A stretch of 64,000 nt of DNA from Mactromeris polynyma. Lineage: Eukaryota; Mollusca; Bivalvia; Venerida; Mactridae. Where the stretch lies: positions 7,339,401-7,403,400 of the forward strand of contig JASFXZ010000013.1 in NCBI GenBank assembly GCA_032209605.1, given 5' to 3'. Of this stretch, positions 35,801 to 45,500 are shown piece after piece (the stretch's first letter is position 1; each line of letters opens with the position of its first letter). The translations under genes and the position numbers were made by a program. Below the pieces are notes generated by a model, which ran no database searches, was not told where the DNA came from, and worked only from the letters and a program-made list of their open reading frames with translations.

Positions 35801-38631
35801 CATCCTTTCTCTTGATCTGTGAATAATATGATTAGCAATTATTTCTATTTATACATAAACAAAATAAAAGTAAGGTGTTTATTTAGTATAGTGTCACCCC
35901 TACTTAAAGGGCAAGCCATTTATGACTACTTTCTGAGTACATTTACTTCCCAATTCCGTACCTTGAATACCAGGCAGGTAGGCACACAGTAACCATTATT
36001 TAACTAGCTGCAGGGCTCGACATTAACTTTTGAGTCCACTTTTCTAGTTTGGCAAGTAGACCGGAAAACTACTTGTATTTCTGCAGTAGCTAGAACACAG
36101 CACATCATTATGTTTTTCTGGCTACAATGATTTACTTTTCATCACTGATTCCCCAGGACAGGTTGAACAATATTTCCCTGCTTGTGCTGATCATCAACAG
36201 GACAAGAGAATGACAAATGTTTACACCTAGTGATGCCATGTTTACACCTAGTGATGCCATGTTTACACCTAGTGGTGATGCCATGTTTACACCTAGTGAT
36301 GCCATGTTTACACCTAGTGGTGATGCCATGTTTACACCTAGTGATGCCATGTTTACACCTAGTGATGCCATGTTTACACCTAGTGATGCCTTGTTTTCAT
36401 TGTGGTGGACCATATTACGTCAGGTAATGGAATTTATATTATGTCGTTCCAGAACTTTTCATAGATGTGTCTACAGCGGAAATTATGAGGTAGCGGAAGT
36501 ATGAGTATCAACCAAACGGTAGACAATAATATAAACAGTTCAACCGATTACAATATTGAAAATAACTTCTGTGTACTATAATTATTTATGGATTATTTAT
36601 TATAATGCTAATTATATGTATTAGTCAAACTTGCGTATTCTTAGAGTGTCCAATTGATTAGGCCTAAAGAAAAATGTCTGTTTCCTGTAACATGCTTGAA
36701 AAATGATGGGTCGGTAGGTAGGGATTTTTTTTTTGGAAATGTCAGAATGATTCAATATTACATTTTATCATGTGAATTAATCTAAAATGAATTTGATTAC
36801 CAGTGGTGGGCAGACATACATCATGTGCAATTTTTAGTATAATCTTTCATCTTTACACTTTGCAAATATATCATTATCAATAGACTGCAGCTCCATTAGA
36901 ACGCGGTCAGTTATTTGCGCGATCTCCATTATAATGTCGTCGTTGCTGCCGATTTTTCATGAAAAATCCTAAAATTTGCTTAAAAAGAAAACTTCTTCAA
37001 AAATAATGTTCTTGCAGACTACAAAGGTGCCGCTTCTCGACTTGTTACATCAACATATGTTTGAAGTGTTGCAAGTCAAAAACAAAGTTCTTGCAGACAA
37101 CAAAACCTCGACTTGTTAATTCAACAGTGTAGGAGGCCCAATGTTTGATGCAACACTCGTCGAAAAATTTCTACTGGCAGAGTTCAAAGGCGCCACTTCG
37201 TCTTCTAATTTCCGAGGTCGACCGTCGTGGGTGGTGATTTTGTCAATGATGCACATTTTGATATTATTTAATTGGCTTGAAATGCTTTATGAGACTGATG
37301 TAATATAGATATGACCGGGCGTGGTGCAAAAACTTTAGGTCATCGCATTTTTCATGCGTTGATTATTATTCTTTTGTTCTGGTGAATAACCAGGCATTTT
37401 TCGGTCCATTTTGGGAAAAAGACCCTTGATAAATTGGGTAAATTGCGTAGTTAAATTTGCCAATTTGAGAAAACTTGAATTGCTTCAAAAAAACATTTAT
37501 GACAGAAGGGACAATAATAGCCACAGTTATTCAAATAGCTGCAAGATATACCAGGTCACTCCAGTACTTAGATGATTTTTTGCAGGCGCTTTTGATTGGG
37601 ATTTTTTTTCTGATTGGGAAAAACCCATATATTGGGCCTTGGGAATGGGTCAGATAGTCGGACACGTGGGAACTACAGAAAAAGGCCTGAATTAACGGAT
37701 AAATATCGATAGGCATGAAAATATAATTAGATATCATTATTAAATTAATTGTCACTTGAAATCTGCAATTTTCACAATCATGTATTTTGCGAGTGTCACA
37801 GGAGGTCATTTTCACCTGTAACAAATAATTTACAAACGCCAAAAAATATAGCTCAGTGAAACAGACATATTTTTTTAGGCCTTATAGGATTAGGACTACT
37901 ACAAAAATATGAGATATACGTAACCCTAGAGATCAGTACTACAAGTACAGAACCATACCCCTTGCTACCGCCTTCTCTAATATTAAAACCAGAGAAAAAC
38001 ATCAATATAAAATATATACAAAATCGAAAAATAAAAAAAGAACTTAATAGATTTATTATAGAATATTATAGTTACTGGGAATATCTATATAGATGGCAAA
38101 TAAGCGTTATGGTTCTGTGGAACTTGTGTCAGACTCATGAGTCCAAATTACTGAATGGCGACTGTACACTGCCACTGGCTACTAGCAGATAAATGTAGGC
38201 GATTTCCTAGTCCTGTCAGTATGACATCACTTTGGCTTTTTATGAGTTTGTCATTTGCAGACGAACAAGTTACGCTTGACAATGATTGCAAAATATGAAA
38301 AAACAGACCTATGATAAATATTGAAGGTGAAACGACAAGCAGTAAAGTTCTAAATATTTGGACTTGGCTATTTCTCAAACACTGTTGTCCAATTTTCCAT
38401 GGTAACAATGCAACTGACATTATATCTAAGTAAATGGATTAAGAGGACATACTCAGAAGACAAAACCTACGACAGTGCTAGACTTAGCAGAGTTTCAGAC
38501 CAGGGGCCAGGGCAATGCAGGGTCCAAATTATTCATATGCACCAGGTCTACTACACCATTTATGTGCATAATTCTGCAATGCACCTCGTAATGTACCGTT
38601 AAGCAAATAATTACCTGCTTCTTTGACTCAT
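20881..38631 (-). CDS. CCDC34: CCDC34 orthologue (coiled-coil domain-containing protein 34)
   Basis: Minus-strand exons: 38615-38631 (ATG, first 17 coding bases), 35643-35816, 34767-34922, 33601-34161 and 20881-21032 (stop TGA 20881-20883). The large exon starts with a PWEQWL motif, then a long Lys/Glu/Arg/Gln coiled coil. It ends in FEEW, then PKPLPNSFGYTSGKLTG. After a 12.6-kb intron the last exon continues with FYNPMPWQPIHIPRP and a basic end. The order PWE.W, charged coiled coil, EW, SFGY.(S/N)GKLTG, FYNP.PW.PIH.P is the vertebrate CCDC34 C-terminal signature as I remember it. In mammals CCDC34 is needed for sperm flagellum assembly. Exons 1-3 and 4-5 join in phase. The junction 34767 to 34161 does not: the upstream exon leaves two bases, while the coiled-coil frame needs zero or one. 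A short exon may be missing, or a different donor used. ATG 34157-34159 is an alternative in-frame start. A plus-strand gene lies inside the last intron. Confidence 0.85.
21201..21354. mobile_element. 154-bp hairpin element with 53-bp inverted arms
   Basis: Left arm 21201-21253 and right arm 21302-21354 are reverse complements with one mismatch, separated by a 48-bp spacer. It lies in the last CCDC34 intron. It is a foldback or MITE-type element, and the near-perfect arms suggest recent origin or correction. Confidence 0.8.
21443..21602. mobile_element. 'gaggttttactgta' MITE copy
   Basis: It starts ACAGTAAAACCTCAATAATA and ends GTCTTTAAGTGATGTTTTAT, with the family words TTGAGGTTGAATAAAGAGTA and CAGTGAAAATGGACTTGAA inside. 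It is intronic in CCDC34. Confidence 0.6.
22041..22301. mobile_element. complete MITE with 'acaggagattgtca' ends and a 25-bp internal array
   Basis: The left end CACAGGAGATTGTCACAAGT and right end GAGAACTCATGACAATCTCC form inverted repeats. Inside, GAACTCTTAGAAGGGATAAT repeats about every 25 bp four to five times (22170-22270). The array is therefore made of the element's own terminal motif. Confidence 0.7.
22302..24330. other. CCDC34 intron: repeat fragments, no gene seen
   Basis: 22790-23060 contains repeated 'cctctcttgagcaacaa' words. 23060-23230 is a fragment of the 'ggaacccctga' family. The remainder is AT-rich with no splice-supported frame. The promoter of the ankyrin/DPY-30 gene should lie at the right end or just beyond, but no clear element was recognised. 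Confidence 0.45.
24335..24535. mobile_element. about 200-bp MITE, 'aggggttccatttgaccc .. gtggaacccctga' family
   Basis: It begins ACAGGGGATTCATTTGACCC and ends GATTCAGCTCAAAGTGGAAT. The terminal halves (CAGGGGTTCCA / TGGAACCCCTG) are inverted. Other copies are at 26090-26220, 34297-34682 and 60860-61010, with a fragment at 23060-23230. Confidence 0.6.
24861..30837 (+). CDS. ankyrin-repeat / DPY-30-motif / coiled-coil protein, 748 aa, complete
   Basis: Eleven exons, all GT-AG and all in phase: 24861-25298, 25577-25780, 26316-26417, 26686-26842, 27254-27522, 27967-28139, 28454-28713, 28970-29136, 29566-29766, 30139-30234 and 30658-30837 (TAA). Residues 1-300 hold degenerate ankyrin repeats (GRSLLHIA, MPPLHKA, GRTALHHAA). 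A Pro-rich linker follows. Residues 344-385 form a DPY-30-like dimerisation motif containing RPWDPIEYLAHWLY. Exon 6 (391-447) is a charged coiled coil. Residues 448-690 hold a second ankyrin block (GQTELHKLA, GRSLLHIAV, RTPLHYA), and the tail is Gln/Glu/Thr-rich. DPY-30 motifs bind amphipathic helices and occur in axonemal proteins (radial-spoke and AK7/NME5-type families), so a ciliary scaffold role is inferred. ATG 24861 is chosen because TTTTTTAACAG at 24845-24855 looks like an acceptor for a 5'UTR exon; an in-frame ATG at 24768 is the alternative. I do not recognise a named vertebrate orthologue. The gene sits antisense in the last CCDC34 intron. Confidence 0.87.
26090..26220. repeat. partial 'ggaacccctga' MITE in intron 2 of the ankyrin/DPY-30 gene
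   Basis: It contains ATTTTGACCCTCAAGATTCT and CTAGTGGAACCCCTGA, matching the right half of the family. Just after it, a 47-bp segment (GTAAGAGTTTGCATGTAGCA..) is directly duplicated at 26221 and 26258. Confidence 0.55.
28215..28330. repeat. 'accaatcaga' dispersed repeat, intronic copy
   Basis: CAACCAATCAGACGAATGAA then TTTTGAGACCAAGCATAG matches the family seen at 17735, 20345, 30340, 34355, 52245, 55630, 56975, 60028 and 63285. Copies pair 'CCAATCAGA' with 'CATTGGTCA' and 'agactggtctc', so they fold back on themselves. Confidence 0.5.
30340..30470. repeat. 'cattggtcaattt' dispersed repeat, intronic copy
   Basis: GCCTTGTCATTGGTCAATTT, then ACCAACCAATCAGATACCAG, then TTTTAGAACGGGTTTCCAC. This is the standard order of the family, in intron 10 of the ankyrin/DPY-30 gene. 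Confidence 0.6.
31400..31405 (+). terminator. poly(A) signal AATAAA for the ankyrin/DPY-30 gene
   Basis: An AATAAA hexamer lies about 560 bp after the TAA stop at 30837, in an AT-rich 3' untranslated stretch with no further plausible coding sequence. It is the best candidate cleavage signal for the nested gene, but AT-rich DNA gives this hexamer by chance. Confidence 0.4.
31425..33602 (+). CDS. candidate two-exon small gene or 5' part of a gene, plus strand
   Basis: ATG 31425 opens a frame of 36 codons plus one base, ending at donor AAAAAAG|GTAGG (exon 31425-31533). An acceptor CCTTCCAG at 33479-33486 starts a second exon 33487-33602 in matching phase (39 more codons), ending at a strong donor CCA|GTAAGT. 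The 75-residue product is unremarkable: acidic/basic first exon, second exon with NMNFYDGPMIDLKQYVF. No family recognised. No following exon was found, and a large MITE-like element (31557-32262) plus a 17-bp array lie in the intron. The second exon ends exactly where the antisense CCDC34 exon ends. It could be a real short gene, alternative 3' exons of the ankyrin/DPY-30 gene, or a chance pair of good splice sites. Confidence 0.3.
31557..32262. mobile_element. about 706-bp non-autonomous element with about 40-bp inverted ends
   Basis: The left end GGCCATAATTAAAAAAGTAT then TTGTTTGCCCTTTACCGACC, and the right end GGTCGGTAAAGGGCAAACAA then ACCTAATTTTAATTTAGGCC, are imperfect reverse complements. 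No transposase frame is present inside. A related fragment with GGGTCGGTAGGTAGGGA is at 36659-36760. Confidence 0.65.
32383..32652. repeat. 17-bp minisatellite in strict two-unit alternation
   Basis: Units GTATGGTATCACCGTGT and GTATGGTATCGCTGTGT alternate through most of the array, so the true repeat is 34 bp. About 15 units. All three plus frames are open but are not considered coding. Confidence 0.95.
34297..34682. mobile_element. 'ggggttcc' MITE copies flanking an 'accaat' repeat (nested)
   Basis: TTCAGGGGTTCCATTTGACC at 34297 is broken after TTTTGACCCTCAGAATG by a copy of the 'cattggggaa / accaatcaga / gagactggtctcc' family (34355-34470). CTCAGGGGTTCCACTAGGTG at 34511 then opens a second copy ending ATGGAACCCATGA at about 34682. 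It lies in a CCDC34 intron. Confidence 0.55.
35817..38614. other. CCDC34 first intron, with a short array and repeat ends
   Basis: 36217-36392 holds eight units of ATGTTTACACCTAGTGATGC(C), 21 bp, with two 24-bp variants containing an extra GGT. 36010-36080 is a left end of the 'cagggct.gaattta' element. 36659-36760 resembles the 31557-32262 element. No coding exon is recognised elsewhere in the interval. Confidence 0.55.
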
Positions 38632-38921
38632 ATTAGCCTCAATTAACTGCTGAATTGCAACTAAAACATACAAATAAAGTGCATTTCACTTGCAATTCAA
38701 GTCAAAACAAAATAAATGTCAGGCGCGAACAAACCGGAAGCAGTCAATACTCTTCCACTATTGGGCAATAAAGAAAAATAAAAATATTTTACTTTATCAA
38801 TGTTTCTTTAAATATCTTAGAACCATTCATCTTGTGGTTAAAATAAATCAACTGTACTCAAAACATTTTTTTGAATGGATAAATTAATTTTTCAACTGAT
38901 TTACTGCGTATCTTACAAATG

Positions 38922-38934
38922 GCGACCTGGCAAC
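38922..38934 (+). promoter_or_regulatory. X-box-like RFX site between divergent CCDC34 and dynein genes
   Basis: GCGACC-T-GGCAAC forms an imperfect inverted pair that fits the RFX X-box pattern (GTNRCC, 1-3 bp spacer, RGYAAC) with one mismatch in the left half and a perfect right half. It lies 291 bp upstream of the CCDC34 start codon (minus strand) and 573 bp upstream of the dynein start codon (plus strand). RFX factors are the established activators of ciliary genes, and both flanking genes are ciliary candidates. The match is seen; function is inferred. Confidence 0.5.
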
Positions 38935-39506
38935 AGACGCTATGTGAAATATTTCTTTAAATCTTGTTTTGTGTTAAAGGTAACGTTTTCAGAATTGTTT
39001 ATGCCGTCAATTGTTTTGGAAACTGTCATTTCATTCCTGAACTAGTTGTCAATATTGTCATGAAAACAAAATGCCGTCAATCAGATGATATCGTTTATGC
39101 AAGGTGCTTGTTTTGCATGGTTTCTGGGTGGGTGGGGAACTGTAAACAACTTTCACATCTATTTTCATATTTTGCTTTATACACTACATTTTGCATAAAT
39201 TTGTTAGCTTATGCCATGGAGATATCAGTAGGGTATATGATTAATGTAAAGACTTGAAGTCATTGATAGTATTACCAACTGAAATTTGAAGTCATGACTC
39301 GTGAAATGAAATTTGATATTAATTTTTAATCAAATCTGCATATTTTGATTTGGGAAACCTATATACTTTACTCCTTGGGGAATGCCAGGGCTAAATATCG
39401 GCCCTTAATTTGCTATAAAAAGGCTGATTAAACTGACACTATTCAAACTTTTCTTTTAACCAATTTTTAACAGATAGATGATGTAGAATAACAAAAGAAT
39501 AAAACA

Positions 39507-42500
39507 ATGACGTCTCAGGTTGATCTGGGTATTGAACCCAGAACTTCACCAAAATTGCCAGCTTTACGAGAAGGTCAAAGTAGTTTAGTATGCCAAGATA
39601 AGTTACCTTCTCCCCCTACACCGAGAGAACAGGCATCAGAATGGTCCAGAGAAATAAGGAACAGGTATAGAATTTGTTCATAAATTCAAAATTAAAATAT
39701 TTCAGTATGTACATGGTTTTAAATAAGCCTCGATCATTTATGTATAGTGTTTAATTGTGTTCACCTGTAGTTGTCAATGAAATTACTTGTACATGTATAT
39801 GCCACAAAAACTCAGTTAAATGTATTTAAAGTTTATTGAATTGTACTGAATATTTTCTGAAGAATTTTTTAAATCAAAATAAATATTATAGGTTCTGATT
39901 AATTTATGGGTGTAGCGTTGCTTATATTCTTGCATATATTCTGCTGCTAAATAATATTAGCAGCAGACTATATGCAGACTATAGCAGACTATATGCAGTC
40001 TCTGAGATTTTTGGCCCAAATGCAGTCTCATTTCTGAGGAAAACGCAATAAAGATGACGTCATGTTTTCACAATATGATGTCATGTTTTCGCATTCATTG
40101 CAACAGCTAGTTGAAACATTTCAGTAAAAGATAAAGATATCAGAAGCAAAACAATAATCGGTAAACATTGAGACAGCCCCTAAGAATAATATACATTTAT
40201 TTGTTAACTAGTATTGTATCTGAAAACATATTCGCTGTATTAAATTTGTGAAACTCGCAAGTTTTTGTAGATCTAGTCTTGATGATGATATTAGAAGTGC
40301 TGTAATTCCCTAAAAAATGTTGTTTTGCAATAATTTTTGTTTTGTAGTGACCTACAAATATCCCTGCATTCAGAAATGTTAATTACCCAATTTTGCCCTG
40401 ATATGTCATTTGGACCAAAAATCTCAGAGAATGATACAATTATTTGTATGACAAAAAATGCTGTTAATTTATGTTGAAGCTAAAATCTGTTTAATCAATA
40501 CTGGATAATTAAATCTTGATATTTTATAGGATAAATCACAAGTTAACCAATGAGCAAGATGTGGAGGAAACTGACATCAAATGTCTGAAACAAGAGTTGA
40601 TTCCTGTTTTTGTAGTTTGTCTGCAACAAGATAGGTGAGTCTTCCATCTACTTCTTACTCTATATAAATTTTTGTCAAAAACTAGGTTACTCTGTAAAAT
40701 CTTCAGAATTTTTTTTAGATACCGGATATAATTACGCGGTTTATGTTTACCATCTGGCCAAATTGAGCAGTGGTACTCAGGTGAACAATCCAGGACCATC
40801 TTGTTAGACCATTTGGTTTCTGATAGGCTGATTGTCTATGATCAGTAGATGACCTTCTATTTTGAGGAAGTCACAAGGTCCAATTTTACCATTGACTGAG
40901 AATCGGAGGTCACAAGGTCAAAGGTTACCATTGACTGAGAATCGGAGGTCACAAGGTCAAAGGTTACCATTGACTGAGAATCAGAGGTCACAAGGTCAAA
41001 GGTTACCATTGACTGAGAATCGGAGGTCAAAGGTTACCATTGACTGAGAATAGGAAGTCACATAGTCAAAGGTTACCATTGACTGAGAATTGCAAGTCAC
41101 AAGGTCAAAGGTTACCATTGACTGAGAATTGGAAGTCACAAGGTCAAAGGTTATCATAAACTGACAATCATGGGTATATGTGTGTTACTAACAGGTGTTA
41201 TTTTATTGTTTTAGTTGTATGCTTATTTCAGCAAATCAGTTTTTGAAAATGTGATTGTGTAATGACATTTGTGTAGTAAATGCTGTTTGTCTGGTTTTTT
41301 TTTACTTCAGCCAATGAAAATATGTTTTGCAAAATATTGACCAATAGACAGGGTGTAAACAATAACAGTATTCACTACTTATTTTAAATTGACACTACAT
41401 TAGTGAATGCATCAGGTAAGTTAGAAATCATATCAATATGTTCCTTAATAATATCACATAATATATTTTTAATTTATTTTAACTTCAGTCGACATGGATG
41501 GAAGTATTTGACAGAAATTCTACAGTTGTTGGAGCCACTACAGAGTTATTTACATTTGTATGACATGAAAGATGAGGTTTGTAAATTAATCAACAATATA
41601 AGGTCATCCTTAAAATAATTTTTGTTTGGAATAACCTACCCAGAGAAATTAGGTGGGTAGGTAATTAAGTAAGTAATTTTAAGGTCACAGTAATGTTAAG
41701 TATTAATACGCTGTTAAAATCGCTCTCAGACCCCTCAAAATCTTTGAGTAAGGGTCATTTTCATGGGGTACAAGGTAGGGTTATGCCAAACAAACTATTT
41801 TTTAATTATGGCCTAACAAAAGGGAATTGTTCCCGTTCCTCAGCCCGCAAAACATATTTATTTGCCTGAGTGACAGTCTTAGTGTGGAGATCTGTATGTG
41901 CAAATAGATGCTTACTGAGTACATGGTATTCTCTGTGATTCACTTACAAATGTAGTTGAAATTTGAGTGTTAATCTTAGATTTGAGTGTTGATCTTAGAT
42001 TTGAGTGTTAATCTTAGATTTGAGTGTGAATCTTAGATTTGAGTGTTAATCTTAGATTTGAGTGTGAATCTTAGATTTGAGTGTGAATCTTAGATTTGAG
42101 TGTGAATCTTAGATTTGAGTGTTAATCTTAGATTTGAGCGTTAATCTTAGATTTGAGTGTTAATCTTAGATTTGAGTGTGAATTTTAGATTTGAGTGTTA
42201 ATCTTAGATTTGAGTGTGAATCTGAGATTTTGATGTGAATCTGAAATTGAGTGTGAATCGGAGATTTAAGTGTAGGTATTGAGTGCTGAATAGTGAGTGA
42301 CATTTATAATTCCAGACTCAGTGAACAACTTTGCATTCTTATTAAAGTAAAAATGAGCATGAATTTATCAACATCTGCTGTTAAACAAGTCATACCAACG
42401 ATGCTGACAGTTCTTTCCATGTGTGTCTTGTTAAACAAAGTGAACATTTTTATTACAGCTGTATCACTATCTGGAGAGGATTTTCTATCATGTTCAACTA

Positions 42501-45500
42501 CACAGAGAGAAATTGTTTGACCTACAGGTTATAGAAGCATTGCACAAAGTCTTTCCAGCTGTAAGTTGATATTTTAATTGGGTTTTATTTTAGTAAAAGT
42601 GAAAAAAACCTTAACTTCCTGGAAGTGTGTTCTCTGACACAATTTTCAGCTTTTCGTTATTTAAATGCCTATCTCCTCAGTGCTTGCACTTTGCATGCAT
42701 CTCAGTAATACATGATCACAATGGCTGATAAAAAAGGGTCACAGCCAAAAAGTACCACTTGGGACCCCAAAATTTATCCCAGGATCCCCATTTGATCCAA
42801 GGAAACACCCTGCAAAACCAATTCTATTGTGTTATGGGGAGTTGTGGTCATGGCTTTTGTATCATAACATCTTTAACATCACAGACGTCTTTAACTCATG
42901 TATTCTTTTCGATAATTTGTGAATTAAATAACAAATGACAATTGTGGTGAACTCTGATAAAGGTGACAAAAGTTATTTTGTGCCTAAGAAACATATTCAC
43001 AGTTATATTCATTTGCAGTCGGGCTTCGTTCATTCTAATTCTTCGGGTCCGAAATTTTATTTCGAATACCGGTAATACGTTGTTTCAAATAGTCCATTTC
43101 AAGTCGACATGCATAAGATAAGACATATGGACCTGATTTTTTTTGGATGATATCGAGTATTCGGATAGAAAGTTGTCAAATAAACGAGGTCTGACTGTAT
43201 TATGTTCCTGACTTTATGACGATTCATACAATATTGTTTTATTTTGAAGGAAATACAACAACTGAAGGAGTCGAACACGAGAAAGTTGAAGAATTATTGT
43301 GTTACCATACCTGCCATCAAGCAGTCGTCAGAAACACCAAGTCCTAGAATGATGAAGTTGGTTCCCAGTCCACCAAATCTTCAAAGTAGTCTACCTGATG
43401 GAACCAATCCTTACTCATTGTATATCAACGTAAGTTCTCATTTCTTCCGATGTTTGCGAGTTCATAGATGATGCTGTGTTGTTTGATTTTTTTCCGTATT
43501 CAGGGATTTCCCTGTGGCAGAAATCTTGAGTCCCTGTCTCCCTTTCCTTTCTAGGGACTCCCATTTTCAACTTACTGTGCATCCCTAAAATAATTTGTTG
43601 TCAAGTATAAACTGCATATCCGGGACCCTACAAATTTACTAAGGACCCCTAATTTGTTCAAGGACCCCTAGCTGAAAAATCCTAGGTTTAACCCTGCGTA
43701 TTGTTTCAGTATTGTATTCTGTCCTCTTCTGAGTGTGCCCCCCCTGGTCCGTTGTTTTTGTCCCCTCCCCGTGAGTGCATTCTCCCTTGATATCCCTGAC
43801 AACTGAATGTGTCCCTCCCTGCTCCAATTTTCATGCCCCCCTTCGAAGAAGAGAGGGCATATTGGTTTGCACATGTCAGTTGGTACGTCAGTCGGTCCTT
43901 CCGTCGGTTGGTCCGTAACCTTTTCATTTCCGACTCAAGAACCCCTTGACCTATCATCCTCAAACTTGGTCCAGACATTCATCTTTGGTAGCAGAGGAAC
44001 CCTATTGATTTTGGGGTCATGGGGGTCAAAGTTGTCTGCTGTTCTTTGAATAAGAGAGTATCAGGGGCTGAAACAATTTTTCCACTGTAAGAATGTGTGA
44101 GGTAAGATGGAGTATTTTGTATTAACAATATGGGAAAGAAGGTTGGCTCTTGTTTCACTGTAATTAAAATTCAGAATTAATAAAAGTGGTCGCCTCAGGT
44201 GTCATGACTTATATATATATATATGTTGCCATGCAATTTGGGAAACATACTTTGTATATTCATAACATTTCTACTTTGGCTAGAAGACTTGTTATTGCTA
44301 AATGACTGAAACAATGTTGTTGTTGTGTTGTTGTTGTTGTTGGTGGTGGTAGTGATGTGATTGTAAATGATGATGATGTCATTATTGTGTTGTTGTTGTT
44401 TATGATGATGTTGTTGTTGTTGTTGTTGTTGTTTACTGACATGTGATGGTTTGTAACATATAACAGGGCTAGAATTTAACTTTTTGTGCACTTGCAAATT
44501 TGGCCAGTGCCTAAAATTTCAACTGGCCAAATGTGAAACCAACTAGCCAAAACAACGGGTTTAAACTTTTATTAGTTTATAGAGCGAGTGCGCGATCGAT
44601 AAAACTAGTCGCAGTCTACTAATTATGTAAACATGTATACATGCTGTTGACAACCTGTTGCTATGGGGGTAATATGGCGAGAAGCAAAAGAAAGAGGTTA
44701 AAACTAGTTTGTTTTACCTTGAACATACATGTTTATTTTGGAATCCAATCAAATTAAATATAACAGTTATGTTCTTAACTTGAAATCAACTTGCAAAAAA
44801 ATGCCAGCTTAAGAAATCTCAACTCGCATTTTTAAAATACAGCTCGCATTTTGCGAGTGGCTGGTGCTTAAATTCGAGCCCTGTATAAAGACAAAAAGTT
44901 TATGTACATTATACATATGTAATATATTTTATTATATTTATACAGACAGAGGAACAGATTAGAATGGTGAAGCCGCTAACATTTGGTGACCTCAGAAAGT
45001 CCTTGGCTACAGTGGCTGTAGATATGGCAGCAAGTAAGACGTTATCTCAATGTATTTGGTAGATAGTTCTTACAGCGTGAATTCCAAGTGAAAATGAAGA
45101 AACAATTTCTCCCCTATGTTGTTTAATTATGTCAATGTTTTACAAAGAAGGTTATATAATTGTGTTACAGACTATACCCTATCAGACAGTTATATAATTG
45201 TGTTATAGAATATACCCTATCAGACGGTTATATTATTGTGTTACAGAATATACCCTATCAGACGGTTATATAATTGTGTTCCAGAATATACCCTATCAGA
45301 CGGTTATATAATTGTATTACAGAATATACCCTATCAGACGGTTATATAATTGTGTTACAGAATATACCCTATCAGACGGTTATATAATTGTATTACAGAA
45401 TATACCCTATCAGACGGTTATATAATTGTGTTATAGAATATACCCTATCAGATGGTTATATAATTGTGTTACAGAATATACCCTATCAGACGGTTATATT

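Noticed and set aside
38964..39257. 97-codon open frame in the divergent promoter
   Set aside because: No known motif or splice signals, and it lies between two gene starts; likely chance.
44195..44497. Gln/Asn/Thr-rich minus-strand frames
   Set aside because: They are produced by a GTT/GAT microsatellite next to a MITE.
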